Positions 1 through 8,092 of a stretch of 64,000 bases of DNA are shown here, one piece after another (position 1 is the first letter of the stretch; each line of letters begins with the position of its first letter). The DNA is from Candidatus Harpocratesius repetitus (GTDB lineage Archaea; Asgardarchaeota; Lokiarchaeia; Sigyniarchaeales; Promethearchaeaceae), in the NCBI GenBank assembly GCA_021498095.1, contig JAIZWK010000001.1, forward strand, positions 310,001 to 374,000. The letters are read 5' to 3'. Both the position numbers and the translations under genes were made by a program. The notes under the pieces are model-generated. The model searched no databases and was not told where the DNA came from. It saw only the letters and a program-made list of their open reading frames with translations.

Positions 1-779
1 TTCATTGCACGTTGTCCAACTTCTAATTGTTGAAAACAAGAAGGACAAATAACTGCAATAATATCTGCTCCTGCTTCTTGAATACTTGAATATTTACGCT
101 TCAACATACCGTTAGCTGCATCTTCATTTACACGAGCTACAGCAGAACCACAGCACATCAATTCTTCTTGATATTCTAATACAGTAGCGCCTAATGCTTC
201 TAAGATCTTTTTAGGATAAATTGGTTCCAATCCATCATCAGTATTTACAAGTTCATGTGGTCTGGAATAATGACATCCTGGATGAACAGCAATTTTTATT
301 CCTGTTAGAGGTTTTACAACTAACTCTTTTATAGGATCAATTCCAACTTGTTCATATAAAACTTCAATAAAATGATTGACTTCACTCGTTCCATTAAATT
401 CTCGACCTATTTCCTTTAACCGTGATTGAATGATACTTTTTTCTTCAGGATTTTCAAGTAATTCATGTCGAACTGCCTTTAATGTCTCAGAACAACCATT
501 ACAGAAACTAACAATTGGTCGATTATCTTGTTCAGCTAAAGATAAATTTCGTGCCCCCAAAGTTAACCATGTTTCATGATTGGTACTTTGAACACCTACG
601 GGATCAGGACAGCATCCAAATTCATTATTGTCATATAATTTAATTCCTAATTTTTCAAATACAAATCGAGCACTTTTTTCAATAAAAGGAATCCGATTTT
701 GAATTGTACAACCCACAAATATATCAAATTGAAGGGATTGAGTTGTTTGTTCAGTAGATTTGTTTGATTCTGATTCCAT
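1..779 (-). CDS. hdrB: Heterodisulfide reductase subunit B-like protein (HdrB), C-terminus beyond window
   Basis: Reading leftward, the protein carries two CCG-type cysteine motifs. The first is a Cys in FVGCTIQ, the pair in FGCCPDP and the CxxC in FCNGCSE. The second is HPGCHYS, then MCCGSA, then ICPSCFQQ. Two such motifs are the hallmark of HdrB and related thiol-disulfide reductases, where they hold unusual 4Fe-4S clusters at the site of heterodisulfide reduction. The ATG overlaps the stop codon of the upstream HdrC gene by one base (TAATG), so the two are translationally coupled. About 259 codons are present and the stop lies outside the window. No HdrA is visible, so the electron donor and the disulfide substrate are unknown; this may be an HdrBC module of another oxidoreductase rather than a methanogenic enzyme. 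Confidence 0.88.
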   Translation of the reverse strand, partial: MESESNKSTEQTTQSLQFDIFVGCTIQNRIPFIEKSARFVFEKLGIKLYDNNEFGCCPDPVGVQSTNHETWLTLGARNLSLAEQDNRPIVSFCNGCSETLKAVRHELLENPEEKSIIQSRLKEIGREFNGTSEVNHFIEVLYEQVGIDPIKELVVKPLTGIKIAVHPGCHYSRPHELVNTDDGLEPIYPKKILEALGATVLEYQEELMCCGSAVARVNEDAANGMLKRKYSSIQEAGADIIAVICPSCFQQLEVGQRAM

Positions 780-1324
780 TATGAAGAACCCTCCGAAAGA
801 TCAGATTTCGTATTTGCATGTTCTAAAATAAGTTTTACAGGAGTAAGATCCATTAGATGTTGGATTTCACTTATAGATACTTCAGGTGAAGGCGGTAATC
901 CCAATTGTGCCCGACGTTTAGCAATAACTGGTTGTAAAGGAACAGCTTTGCCATGAAGATAAACTTGATTTGTTTCACTAGTATAGGACTCAGGAATATT
1001 TCCAAAATCTGCTGCTGCATTTTTTACACTGATAAAAATCTCATGTAAATTTACATGTTGTGGACATACTTCTTGACAGACTTCACACATACTACATTCC
1101 CAAGTATTAGGCGATAGATCTTCAATTAATCTTTCTTCAAATCCACAATTAGCAAGTTGAATAATGCTACGGGGGTTAAATTTTCCACCTGTTTCAAGAG
1201 CTACTGGGCAACTAGTAGAACAAGTGCTACAATTATAACAAACCCGAAGTGAAACCCCAAGTTCAGAATCTGTAAATTCATCCCGAAGACATGCAGCGGG
1301 GTTATCTAACTCATGTTTTTCCAT
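779..1324 (-). CDS. hdrC: Heterodisulfide reductase subunit C-like ferredoxin (HdrC)
   Basis: A 181-residue protein with two 4Fe-4S motifs: C29, C32, C35, C39 (CYNCSTCSTSCP) and C77, C80, C83, C87 (CSMCEVCQEVCP). This spacing and the short helical linker fit HdrC, which passes electrons between HdrA-type flavin subunits and the HdrB active site. The length matches the family (about 180-200 residues). The gene immediately precedes hdrB and overlaps it by one base, a typical hdrCB order. No membrane segment is visible, so a cytosolic complex is expected. The start is an ATG followed by a plausible acidic N-terminus. Confidence 0.88.
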   Translation of the reverse strand: MEKHELDNPAACLRDEFTDSELGVSLRVCYNCSTCSTSCPVALETGGKFNPRSIIQLANCGFEERLIEDLSPNTWECSMCEVCQEVCPQHVNLHEIFISVKNAAADFGNIPESYTSETNQVYLHGKAVPLQPVIAKRRAQLGLPPSPEVSISEIQHLMDLTPVKLILEHANTKSDLSEGSS

Positions 1325-1420
1325 CGTAATGATCTATAATGAAGCAAAAAAAATAAAATGATCTAAAAAAGGAACAAAGAAAAAATAGATGATCCAAAAA
1401 AAAAGATGTAAGAAGGAATT

Positions 1421-2041
1421 TTATTTCTCGTTTTCTTTCCCAATCATAGTTTGAGCGACTTCTTCAAAAAGATTTTCGATTCCAACTCCATTTTTAGCAC
1501 TAGTTTCGAAATATTTAGAAATACTAAATTCTTCTCGAAAATCTTCTATAAAACTATCAGGAATTTTAGAATATCCATTTCCAATTAAGTCACTTTTTGT
1601 TCCAACCAAAAAGAATTTTACATCTGGGTTCCCCCAAATACCACCTTCCTTTAAAATCTCAATCCAATTGTGTAATCTTTGTAATGAATTTAATCTTACC
1701 AAATCAAATACAAGAATAACACCTTCAGCACCTTTAGTATATTCTTTCACAATAAATCGGAAACGATCTTGACCAGCAAAATCCCATAGAAGCATGGTTA
1801 AGCGATTTTCGTATTCTTCATCAACAGTTCTGATCTTCTTAATAAAAAAATCACTACCAATAGTCATTTTCGTTGAATCTATAAAAATATTATTTATATA
1901 TCGATAAAGTAGTGTAGTTTTACCAACACCACCTTCACCAAGAATTAAGATCTTCTTTTTAATATGACGAACAAGCTTTCCATTTGAATATAAATCAAGA
2001 TCTTCTTTTTCTTCATCTTTTTTCTGTAGCAATTCAGACAT
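1421..2041 (-). CDS. Ras/Rab-like small GTPase
   Basis: A 206-residue protein containing all G motifs of a Ras-superfamily GTPase: P-loop GEGGVGKT (35-42), switch I threonine near 60, DFAGQ (87-91, with the catalytic Gln), TKSD (148-151, a variant of NKxD) and SAK (181-183). It should bind and hydrolyse GTP as a molecular switch. Such Ras/Rab/Arf-like GTPases are abundant in Asgard archaea. A 30-residue charged N-terminal extension precedes the fold. The C-terminus (GKENEK) has no cysteine, so it is not prenylated in the eukaryotic way. I chose the ATG at 2041 over an in-frame TTG five codons upstream. It sits alone between the Hdr and Nfn-type genes; candidate partners in this window are the roadblock and longin-like proteins near 35 kb (inference). 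Confidence 0.93.
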   Translation of the reverse strand: MSELLQKKDEEKEDLDLYSNGKLVRHIKKKILILGEGGVGKTTLLYRYINNIFIDSTKMTIGSDFFIKKIRTVDEEYENRLTMLLWDFAGQDRFRFIVKEYTKGAEGVILVFDLVRLNSLQRLHNWIEILKEGGIWGNPDVKFFLVGTKSDLIGNGYSKIPDSFIEDFREEFSISKYFETSAKNGVGIENLFEEVAQTMIGKENEK

Positions 2042-2206
2042 TTTGATCGTGATCAATTAGATCAACCTAGTAAATAAGTAGTTGCTATTAAAAAGAACAC
2101 AAAAAAAAACGCAAAATAGTATTGGAATAATTATAATAAATAAATAATCAAAAGAAAGTATGATATATAATTATTTATAAAAAAGAAATTAAAAAGATCG
2201 AAATTT

Positions 2207-3631
2207 TTAAGAATCATCCAATTTACCTTGTAAAAATTTATGGATCCCCTTAGCAGCTTCTTTTCCTGCTCCCATAGCGGAAATTACTGTAGCACTTCCA
2301 GTTACAATATCACCACCCGCAAAAACATTTGGAATAGAAGATTGCATGTGTTTATTCACTTCAATATATCCCCATTTATTTAATTTAAGGTTAGGGATAT
2401 TTTGTGTAAGTAATGGATTAGCACGGGTTCCGATTGCCATAATAACAAGATCCACCGATATGGTATATTCACTTCCTGGAATAGGAATAGGTCTGCGCCT
2501 GCCAGAAGCATCAGGTTCACCCAATTCCATCTTGATAACTTCCATTTCCTTTACGAAACCCTTTTCATCTCCAATAATCTTGGTAGGATTGCGTAAAAAG
2601 TGAAATTCAATACCTTCTTCAACAGCATGTTCGTATTCTTCGCGCCGTGCAGGAATTTCTTTTTCGCTTCGACGATATACAACAATTACCTTCTCGGCAC
2701 CAAGTCGTAAAGCAGTGCGCGCAGAATCCATGGCAACATTTCCACCACCGAGAACAGCAATTACTTTACCAGAATCCACCATAGTATCATATGAAGGATC
2801 ATACGCTTTCATTAGATTCACGCGGGTGAGATATTCATTCGCAGATAATACACCATTAAGCTCAATACCTGGGATATTTAAAAAGATAGGTAATCCGGCT
2901 CCAACTCCAATAAAGAATGCTTTATATCCTTGTTCCTCCAAATCCTCTAATGTATAAAGTTTTCCCACAACTGCATCTAACTTTATTTTTACTCCACATT
3001 CACGCAGATTGTCGATTTCTTTTTGTACAATTTTTTTTGGTAGTCGAAATTCGGGAATTCCGTATACTAAAACTCCACCTGTTTTATGAAAAGCTTCAAA
3101 AATAGTAACATCATAATCTAATTTTGCCAATTCGCCGGCACAAGTGAGTCCAGCAGGCCCTGCACCAATTACTGCAACTTTAGTTTTTCCACTTAAATCA
3201 ACACATGTACCTTCATCAAACTCTCCAATGTCTTTTACTCGTTGTTCCCAATCTGCAACAAATCTCTCTAATCTTCCAATTGCTACTGGTCTTGATCCAG
3301 TTATTTTTCCGAGAGTACACTTTGCTTCACATTGAGTTTCTTGAGGACAAACGCGCCCACAAATTGCGGGAAGGACATTTTTTTCTTTTATTTTATCAAT
3401 TGCACCTTCGAAATCATGAGCAGCTACTTTTGCAATGAATTCAGGTATGGGAACTTCAACAGGACAACCTTTCACACATGGTCGGGTTTTACATTGAATG
3501 CAACGATTAGCTTCTTTAATGGCCATTTCTTCTGTATATCCCAAAGCAACTTCGCTAAAATTATGCGCTCTCTCATGAGGATCTTGCTGCGGCATTGGGG
3601 TACGTGTTTTTATAATCTGATATTTTCTCAT
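2207..3631 (-). CDS. GltD/NfnB/SudA-type NAD(P)H oxidoreductase large subunit
   Basis: A 474-residue flavoprotein of the glutamate synthase small-subunit family. N-terminal 4Fe-4S ligands are C44, C47, C52, C56 and C91, C95, C101, C105. The FAD-binding GAGPAG is at 156-161, and a second Rossmann motif (VLGGGNVAMDSA) binds NAD(P)H. The C-terminal GGDIVTGSATVI motif contacts FAD. No glutamate synthase large subunit is nearby; instead the gene follows a ferredoxin-NADP reductase-like subunit, the arrangement of NfnAB (electron-bifurcating transhydrogenase) and of sulfide dehydrogenase SudAB. I placed the start at the ATG at 3631, which has a strong GGAGG six bases upstream; a longer frame starting 14 codons earlier lacks this. 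Which reaction it performs cannot be decided from sequence alone. Confidence 0.9.
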   Translation of the reverse strand: MRKYQIIKTRTPMPQQDPHERAHNFSEVALGYTEEMAIKEANRCIQCKTRPCVKGCPVEVPIPEFIAKVAAHDFEGAIDKIKEKNVLPAICGRVCPQETQCEAKCTLGKITGSRPVAIGRLERFVADWEQRVKDIGEFDEGTCVDLSGKTKVAVIGAGPAGLTCAGELAKLDYDVTIFEAFHKTGGVLVYGIPEFRLPKKIVQKEIDNLRECGVKIKLDAVVGKLYTLEDLEEQGYKAFFIGVGAGLPIFLNIPGIELNGVLSANEYLTRVNLMKAYDPSYDTMVDSGKVIAVLGGGNVAMDSARTALRLGAEKVIVVYRRSEKEIPARREEYEHAVEEGIEFHFLRNPTKIIGDEKGFVKEMEVIKMELGEPDASGRRRPIPIPGSEYTISVDLVIMAIGTRANPLLTQNIPNLKLNKWGYIEVNKHMQSSIPNVFAGGDIVTGSATVISAMGAGKEAAKGIHKFLQGKLDDS

Positions 3632-3705
3632 TGATTTTCCTCCATTCTTTCTATTAGTATTTCCTTTGTTCATTTAATTATGTTATAATTTAAAAATATC
3701 CTTCC

Positions 3706-4602
3706 TTATTCTTTACATTCTCCCTCAGCTTTATCAGCCATTGCCAATAATTTACATTCATGCTCGAATTTTTCTAAACGTTCATGCTCCTCACGTTGAA
3801 ATCGACTGTTACGGGCAATAAGATTGTCAAAATTGACATTATGACCATCAACATCAGGACCATCCACACAGGCAAATTTGGCTTGTCCATCCAATGTTAA
3901 AAATCGGCACCCTCCACACATACCTGTTCCATCTACCATTATAGGATTAAGTGAAACAGTAGTTGGTATTTTTGGCAGATCTCCTTGACCATTAGTCAGT
4001 TTAGCTACAAATTTCATCATAATAATTGGACCTATGGCAATTACATGCGAAAGTGGTTTATTTTCCATTAGTTCTTTTAATCGATCTGTAACAAAACCCT
4101 TTTTTCCGTAAGATCCGTCATCTGTGGTAACAATCACTTCATCAACAATTTGACGGAATTTATCTTCCCAGAAAAGCAGATCTTTTGTTCTGGCACCTAA
4201 AATAACAATTACATGGTTTCCTATCGCTTTTAGTTCTTTTGCTTGCGGAAAAATAGGGGCAATACCAACACCACCACCAACTAGGACAACTGGATGCTCA
4301 TATTTTTCAATATGCGCTGACTTGCCCAATGGACCAACGAAATCAAGAATTTCTTCCCCAGGTTCCATTAATGATAATTCAGTAGTACTTTTTCCTATCT
4401 TCATTACTACAATGGTGATTGTGCCTTTTTCAACATCATAATCAGCAACAGTTAATGGAAAGCGTTCACCTTGTTCTGTTAGCCGTAGTATTACAAAATT
4501 CCCCCCGTGGGCCTTTTTTGCCATATCGGGAGCCTCAACGACCATTTCAAACACAGATTGCTCATTATTTAAAAATTTTTTTGAAAGAATTTTCCAACCC
4601 AT
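3706..4602 (-). CDS. NfnA/SudB-type ferredoxin-NAD(P)+ reductase subunit
   Basis: A 298-residue protein with an N-terminal FAD-binding beta barrel (RFPLTVADYD, GPLGKS), an NAD-binding half (VVLVGGGVGIAPIFP) and a C-terminal 2Fe-2S site in VDGTGMCGGCRF plus FACVDGP. An Asp with three Cys in this arrangement is the cluster environment described for NfnA. It is the partner of the flavoprotein encoded 74 bases downstream; together they form an NfnAB- or SudAB-like complex moving electrons between NADH, NADPH and ferredoxin. The gene is first in the operon and has a TATA box enclosed by an inverted repeat (see 4630-4655), so the operon is probably regulated. The large subunit does have the clusters expected of NfnB, which favours NfnAB, but sulfide dehydrogenase cannot be excluded. 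Confidence 0.88.
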   Translation of the reverse strand: MGWKILSKKFLNNEQSVFEMVVEAPDMAKKAHGGNFVILRLTEQGERFPLTVADYDVEKGTITIVVMKIGKSTTELSLMEPGEEILDFVGPLGKSAHIEKYEHPVVLVGGGVGIAPIFPQAKELKAIGNHVIVILGARTKDLLFWEDKFRQIVDEVIVTTDDGSYGKKGFVTDRLKELMENKPLSHVIAIGPIIMMKFVAKLTNGQGDLPKIPTTVSLNPIMVDGTGMCGGCRFLTLDGQAKFACVDGPDVDGHNVNFDNLIARNSRFQREEHERLEKFEHECKLLAMADKAEGECKE

Positions 4603-4629
4603 AGTATATCACTATAGAGAAATCAAAAA

Positions 4630-4655
4630 CGGTTGACATTTAAATTTTTCAACCG
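4630..4655 (-). promoter_or_regulatory. Inverted repeat enclosing the TATA box of the NfnA-type gene
   Basis: CGGTTGA at 4630-4636 and its exact reverse complement TCAACCG at 4649-4655 flank a 12-base AT core that contains TTTAAAT on the minus strand. This core lies about 35-45 bases upstream of the ATG at 4602, the expected place for a TATA box. A repressor binding the arms would block TBP, the usual archaeal way of repression. A second palindrome, TGGGT-GCATAT-ACCCA, lies further upstream at 4678-4693. Regulator unknown. Confidence 0.5.
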
Positions 4656-4787
4656 AAAATGTGGAAAATCAAAAAAATGGGTGCATATACCCACAAATAA
4701 TCAAATTATGAAGTTGAAGTGCTTTTTTTTTGCACAATGATGCATAACTTTGAAAGAATACAAAGAATACAAACAAAAAAATGATTA

Positions 4788-5609
4788 TCAAATTTCGTGT
4801 TTCTTTTTAGTTTTATCAAGATTCTTCTTTATTATAAAGAAAGTTATGCTGAATATCATAATAATTCCAAAAACAATCAAAATAATGGAACTAAATTGAA
4901 TTCTATTAATGGCACCAATATCAATATTTGAATCAACTATCTGCAAATAACCATGAAATTCAGAAGCATTAAGAAGATATAAGAAAAATAGATCTTCTTC
5001 ATTGAACGAACACCAGTTAACAAGAACATTATTTAACTTGCTATAATGATAAACTGTGTATGTTTCGTTATCTACTAAAATCGAATTAGCAGGAACTTTG
5101 CCAAGAGGCGTGTTTATTTCATCATCATCTGCATTCAGCGAAAAAGGATATCCTACAGTTGTATTATTATTGAATCGATCAATTATTATTTCTTTTTGGT
5201 TCCCATCAAATTCGTCCCTTAAAAAAATCGGCAGCTTTCCAATATACGAATAATCTTGTAAGTTATATATCTCAGCTGTGTTTGGATCAAAATAGTATTC
5301 TTTTTTTATCTCAAAATTGCTGTTGTTATTACTTGATATAGTTGTTTGAATTTTTAATTCAATAGAAATCACTCCTTTCTCCTCGAGTGAAGGAAAAGAG
5401 AAAGAAAGTTCTAAATTGTGGCTTAAATCATCAAAATGATACTGTTGTTCTTCCTCAATATCCAAATTAAATGAAACATCTGAATATTTTATGTAGTAAT
5501 TTTCATCTTGCTTGATTGGAGAGACATAAAGAAATAGAAAATTTTGGAATAAGAATAGTGGAATTATAACAAAAACCATAATTTTAATGAGATATTTGCA
5601 AACTTTCAT
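4788..5609 (-). CDS. Hypothetical protein anchored by N- and C-terminal membrane segments
   Basis: A 273-residue protein I do not recognise. Residues about 7-30 are a hydrophobic segment (signal anchor), then about 200 polar, Asn/Asp/Glu-rich residues without cysteine pairs, then a hydrophobic segment at about 238-262 followed by a Lys-rich tail (KKNLDKTKKKHEI). The topology predicts a large extracytoplasmic domain with both ends inside. The central region (KVPANSILVDNETYTVY) looks like a beta-rich domain. It stands alone between the NfnA promoter region and a broken transporter gene. No function is assigned. Confidence 0.6.
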   Translation of the reverse strand: MKVCKYLIKIMVFVIIPLFLFQNFLFLYVSPIKQDENYYIKYSDVSFNLDIEEEQQYHFDDLSHNLELSFSFPSLEEKGVISIELKIQTTISSNNNSNFEIKKEYYFDPNTAEIYNLQDYSYIGKLPIFLRDEFDGNQKEIIIDRFNNNTTVGYPFSLNADDDEINTPLGKVPANSILVDNETYTVYHYSKLNNVLVNWCSFNEEDLFFLYLLNASEFHGYLQIVDSNIDIGAINRIQFSSIILIVFGIIMIFSITFFIIKKNLDKTKKKHEI

Positions 5610-5818
5610 TTTTTGTCACGATTCGTCAAATTTGGTAAATATGTGATTATAATTACTATTATTCTTGATATTATCATTTATATACATTACTATATCTTAA
5701 AAATATGAAAATATCGAATAAAATTGAGTAAAAATGAACAAAATTTAACTAAATGGAATAAAATGAAAAAAGCAATTTAAATTAGGAAAAGGGAGAAAAA
5801 AAATTCTGTTAAAACATT

Positions 5819-6921
5819 TTATTCTACTAAAGTTTTTAGTTCTTCTTTTGGAATATTGCTGATTCTAAATTCTGTATCATCCATTAAATCAATCTCATTA
5901 GTATTCAATTCCTCATTTCCAGTATTCTCATCATAATGCATCATTTTGGTAAATTTAATTAGTAAAAAATATACAACTAACGAAATCGAGGGAGATATCA
6001 AGAAAAGCCATATTACAGGAACCATTTCACCAATCATTCCCAAAATTATTAAACCAACTGGATTCATAGCTTTAATGAGGGTGAACATAGTGGCGAATAC
6101 TCTTCCCTGCAAATCTTTTGGAATAGTTGTTTGGAGAACAGATATTAGTTGAGTATCGATATATGCTAGATTAATACCCATCAAAAAACAGATAATAAAG
6201 AACAACCAAAACCACCCGCGAGGAACAAGAGACAATCCTAGAAGCACCACAGAAAGCATCATTCCTGAAATAATCACCGACTTCATTGAGCCTTGCCGTT
6301 TCGATGCCATTAATAGAATAGATCCAAGGATTAATCCCGCTTGAAATAATATTTCCACCCAACTATATTCAGAAGCACCTCCATTATGATATTCCAAGAA
6401 ATTTGTTCAATAGAAAAACTTGCAATCGCGACAGCTCCGATGGCAGGACTTGCGATATTCATCAAAGATGTAAAAATTTGATTCAATGAATTCATAGATT
6501 TAATTTTTTCTTTTGGAACCATTAAGGATGTAATTGAGACAGCAACAGGAAATTGAAATCCTTGACATGTTCCACGGACAGCTAATAGAGCGATTATGTG
6601 CCACAATTGGGCAAGATTTAAATAAAACAAGATGATGAGAACAAATGTTCCCAAAGCCTGAATAAAATCTGCGAGAATCAGCACTATATTTTTATTAACA
6701 CGATCAGAAATCACTCCTGCAAATGGTCCAACTATAATCATTGGAACTATCGAAGCAATAGAAGCAAGGGAGAGAATGAACGAAGACTCTGTTTGAAGTG
6801 TTAAATACCATATAACAGCAAATGATACAATGTTTGAGCCGATCAATGAAATTATTTGGGAAATCCAAATCCATATATATCCATGAAATGATTTCTTAGA
6901 GATTTTATCATAATTTATCAT
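5819..6921 (-). pseudogene. MFS transporter, disrupted by internal deletion and frameshift
   Basis: Two reading frames encode the two halves of one MFS_3-type drug/solute exporter. The first (6921 down to about 6390) gives TM1-TM6, with the cytoplasmic loop motif GVISDRVNKN between TM2 and TM3. The second (about 6397 to 5819) begins with NGGASEYSWVE and continues through five to six further TM segments to a soluble tail. In this family a hydrophilic loop and TM7, roughly 60-70 residues, normally lie between the two halves; here they are missing and the frame shifts at the junction near 6395. The sum (about 365 residues) is short of the usual 410-430. The flanks look well preserved, so the lesion is recent, or this strain expresses half-proteins, or it is an assembly error. 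Confidence 0.75.
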
Positions 6922-7144
6922 AATTAATCACTATTATTTGAATAGAAAAAGTGTGCAAATATATATAAACGATGTGTAATCCAATTCTTTTTTCTTCCGT
7001 TTCTTAATGAAAATCATAGATTGAAAGGTTAGTTGATGTTTTAAGTGTGTAAGTAAGGTATGTATATATGAAGCAAAAGTTTTTTTATCTTCGAATTAAA
7101 AATTTCTCAAAAGAAAGAAATAAGTTTTGAAAAGAAAGAAATAA

Positions 7145-7154
7145 TTTTAAATAA
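7145..7154 (+). promoter_or_regulatory. TATA box for the structured RNA downstream
   Basis: TTTTAAATAA is preceded by a purine-rich GAAAGAAATAA that fits a BRE. It lies about 25 bases upstream of the first base of the structured RNA at 7173, which is the archaeal TATA-to-start distance. No protein-coding gene follows on this strand for over 3 kb. Confidence 0.5.
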
Positions 7155-7172
7155 CTTAATAAGAATATCTAG

Positions 7173-7320
7173 TAGTGAACAGCTCACTATGAGGTAAAGA
7201 AATTTACCAGCTGATCTGGATTTTAAACACCTTTGCTTAATGGCAACGGTGAATGAATCATAAATTCAGGTGAACAGCTCGCCTTTAAGGCAGACATCTG
7301 CCAGCTGATCTTATTCTTTT
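7173..7320 (+). ncRNA. Structured RNA with two tandem hairpin-pseudoknot units (unassigned family)
   Basis: Two units share the order hairpin 1, hairpin 2, then AGCTGATCT. Unit 1: TAGTGA(7173-7178)/TCACTA(7184-7189) with loop ACAGC, then GGTAAA/TTTACC (7193-7208) with loop GAAA. Unit 2: AGGTGA(7268-7273)/TCGCCT(7279-7284) with the same loop ACAGC, then GGCAGA/TCTGCC (7289-7302). In both, the loop CAGC can pair with GCTG of the AGCTGATCT just after hairpin 2, forming a pseudoknot. Stems differ between units but keep pairing, including one G-U pair that only works on this strand, while loops and the 3' element are identical. Between the units lies CACC/TTGC...GCAA/GGTG (7228-7251). A T-rich stretch at 7313-7330 is a likely terminator. 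It does not match riboswitch or ribozyme consensus sequences I know. Confidence 0.65.
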
Positions 7321-7391
7321 TTTATTTCTTCTTTCACAAAAACAATTACAGAGCATTATGATTCAATTTTATATCAATTTGAATTCAACAA

Positions 7392-7994
7392 TTAATTTTT
7401 AGGAATAAAACACTTCCGCAAGAGCGATTTTGAAACTTCACGATAAGAATTACAGATAACAACAAGATCCCATGATTTAAGTTTTTCAAAATATAATAAT
7501 TCAACTATCTTTCCAAGTGAAATTAATCGCTTAACAAGTGGAATAAAATCACCATCACTACTAACCAAAATCCCCACATCATAAACATCTTCATAAGCAT
7601 CACTTAACATATCTACTGCAATTGAAATATCATCACCTTTTATTGTGCCCTTTGATCTCTGAATGACAGCGTTTGAATTTTCAATTCGATATTTAGTTTT
7701 GCAAAGAATTACATTTATTTTTTCTTTTTTTAAGCGAGCAAAGAATTTTTGTTGTTCTTGATAAATAGTAGCATTTCTTTGTTGCTTAAAGGGTGTTGAA
7801 TAGTAATTAATTCCTATAAGTTGTCGATTCTTTGTAGTTATCTTTCTCCCCATTTTTGCAAAATCAAACTGAAATTCTCTAAATTTTTTACCCATACTTT
7901 TCAAACCGTGATAAAAATTAGGCTCATCAATGTAGATTTTGACTCGAGGTCTATTTAAATGGACATTTTCACCCAATTCATTTTGCTTTTGCAT
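7392..7994 (-). CDS. NYN-domain (LabA/DUF88-like) ribonuclease
   Basis: A 200-residue protein with the NYN/PIN-like acidic residues: D23 in KIYIDEPNFYHG, D121/D122 and D128 in KGDDISIAVDM, and D147/D149 in SSDGDF. These match the metal-binding aspartates of NYN-domain nucleases, which cleave RNA in turnover or processing. The whole domain is present and the length is typical. It is convergent with the structured RNA at 7.2 kb, whose terminator abuts its stop. A functional link to that RNA is only a guess. The next gene upstream on the same strand is an AAA_14 ATPase about 100 bases away. Confidence 0.85.
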   Translation of the reverse strand: MQKQNELGENVHLNRPRVKIYIDEPNFYHGLKSMGKKFREFQFDFAKMGRKITTKNRQLIGINYYSTPFKQQRNATIYQEQQKFFARLKKEKINVILCKTKYRIENSNAVIQRSKGTIKGDDISIAVDMLSDAYEDVYDVGILVSSDGDFIPLVKRLISLGKIVELLYFEKLKSWDLVVICNSYREVSKSLLRKCFIPKN

Positions 7995-8092
7995 AATTCT
8001 AATTCACACCAAAAGATAATAAATCTATCACCTTATTTTGGTATAGATAAAAATTAGAAAAAAGACATGAAAAACACCAAAAAATATTGAAT

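Noticed and set aside
2346..3634. Several plus-strand reading frames across the GltD-like gene
   Set aside because: They lie antisense to a well-supported gene, have no SD and no protein-like pattern.
2207..4602. Glutamate synthase (GltBD)
   Set aside because: The large glutamine amidotransferase subunit is absent and the partner is a ferredoxin-NADP reductase-like protein, so NfnAB/SudAB is more likely.
7173..7320. Fluoride riboswitch, C/D box sRNA or hammerhead ribozyme
   Set aside because: The topology is similar to the fluoride riboswitch, but its conserved bases (GAUG in the loop, UGAUGG after hairpin 2) are absent; there is no RUGAUGA C box; CTGAT is not followed by GA as in hammerheads; and no gene follows on the plus strand.
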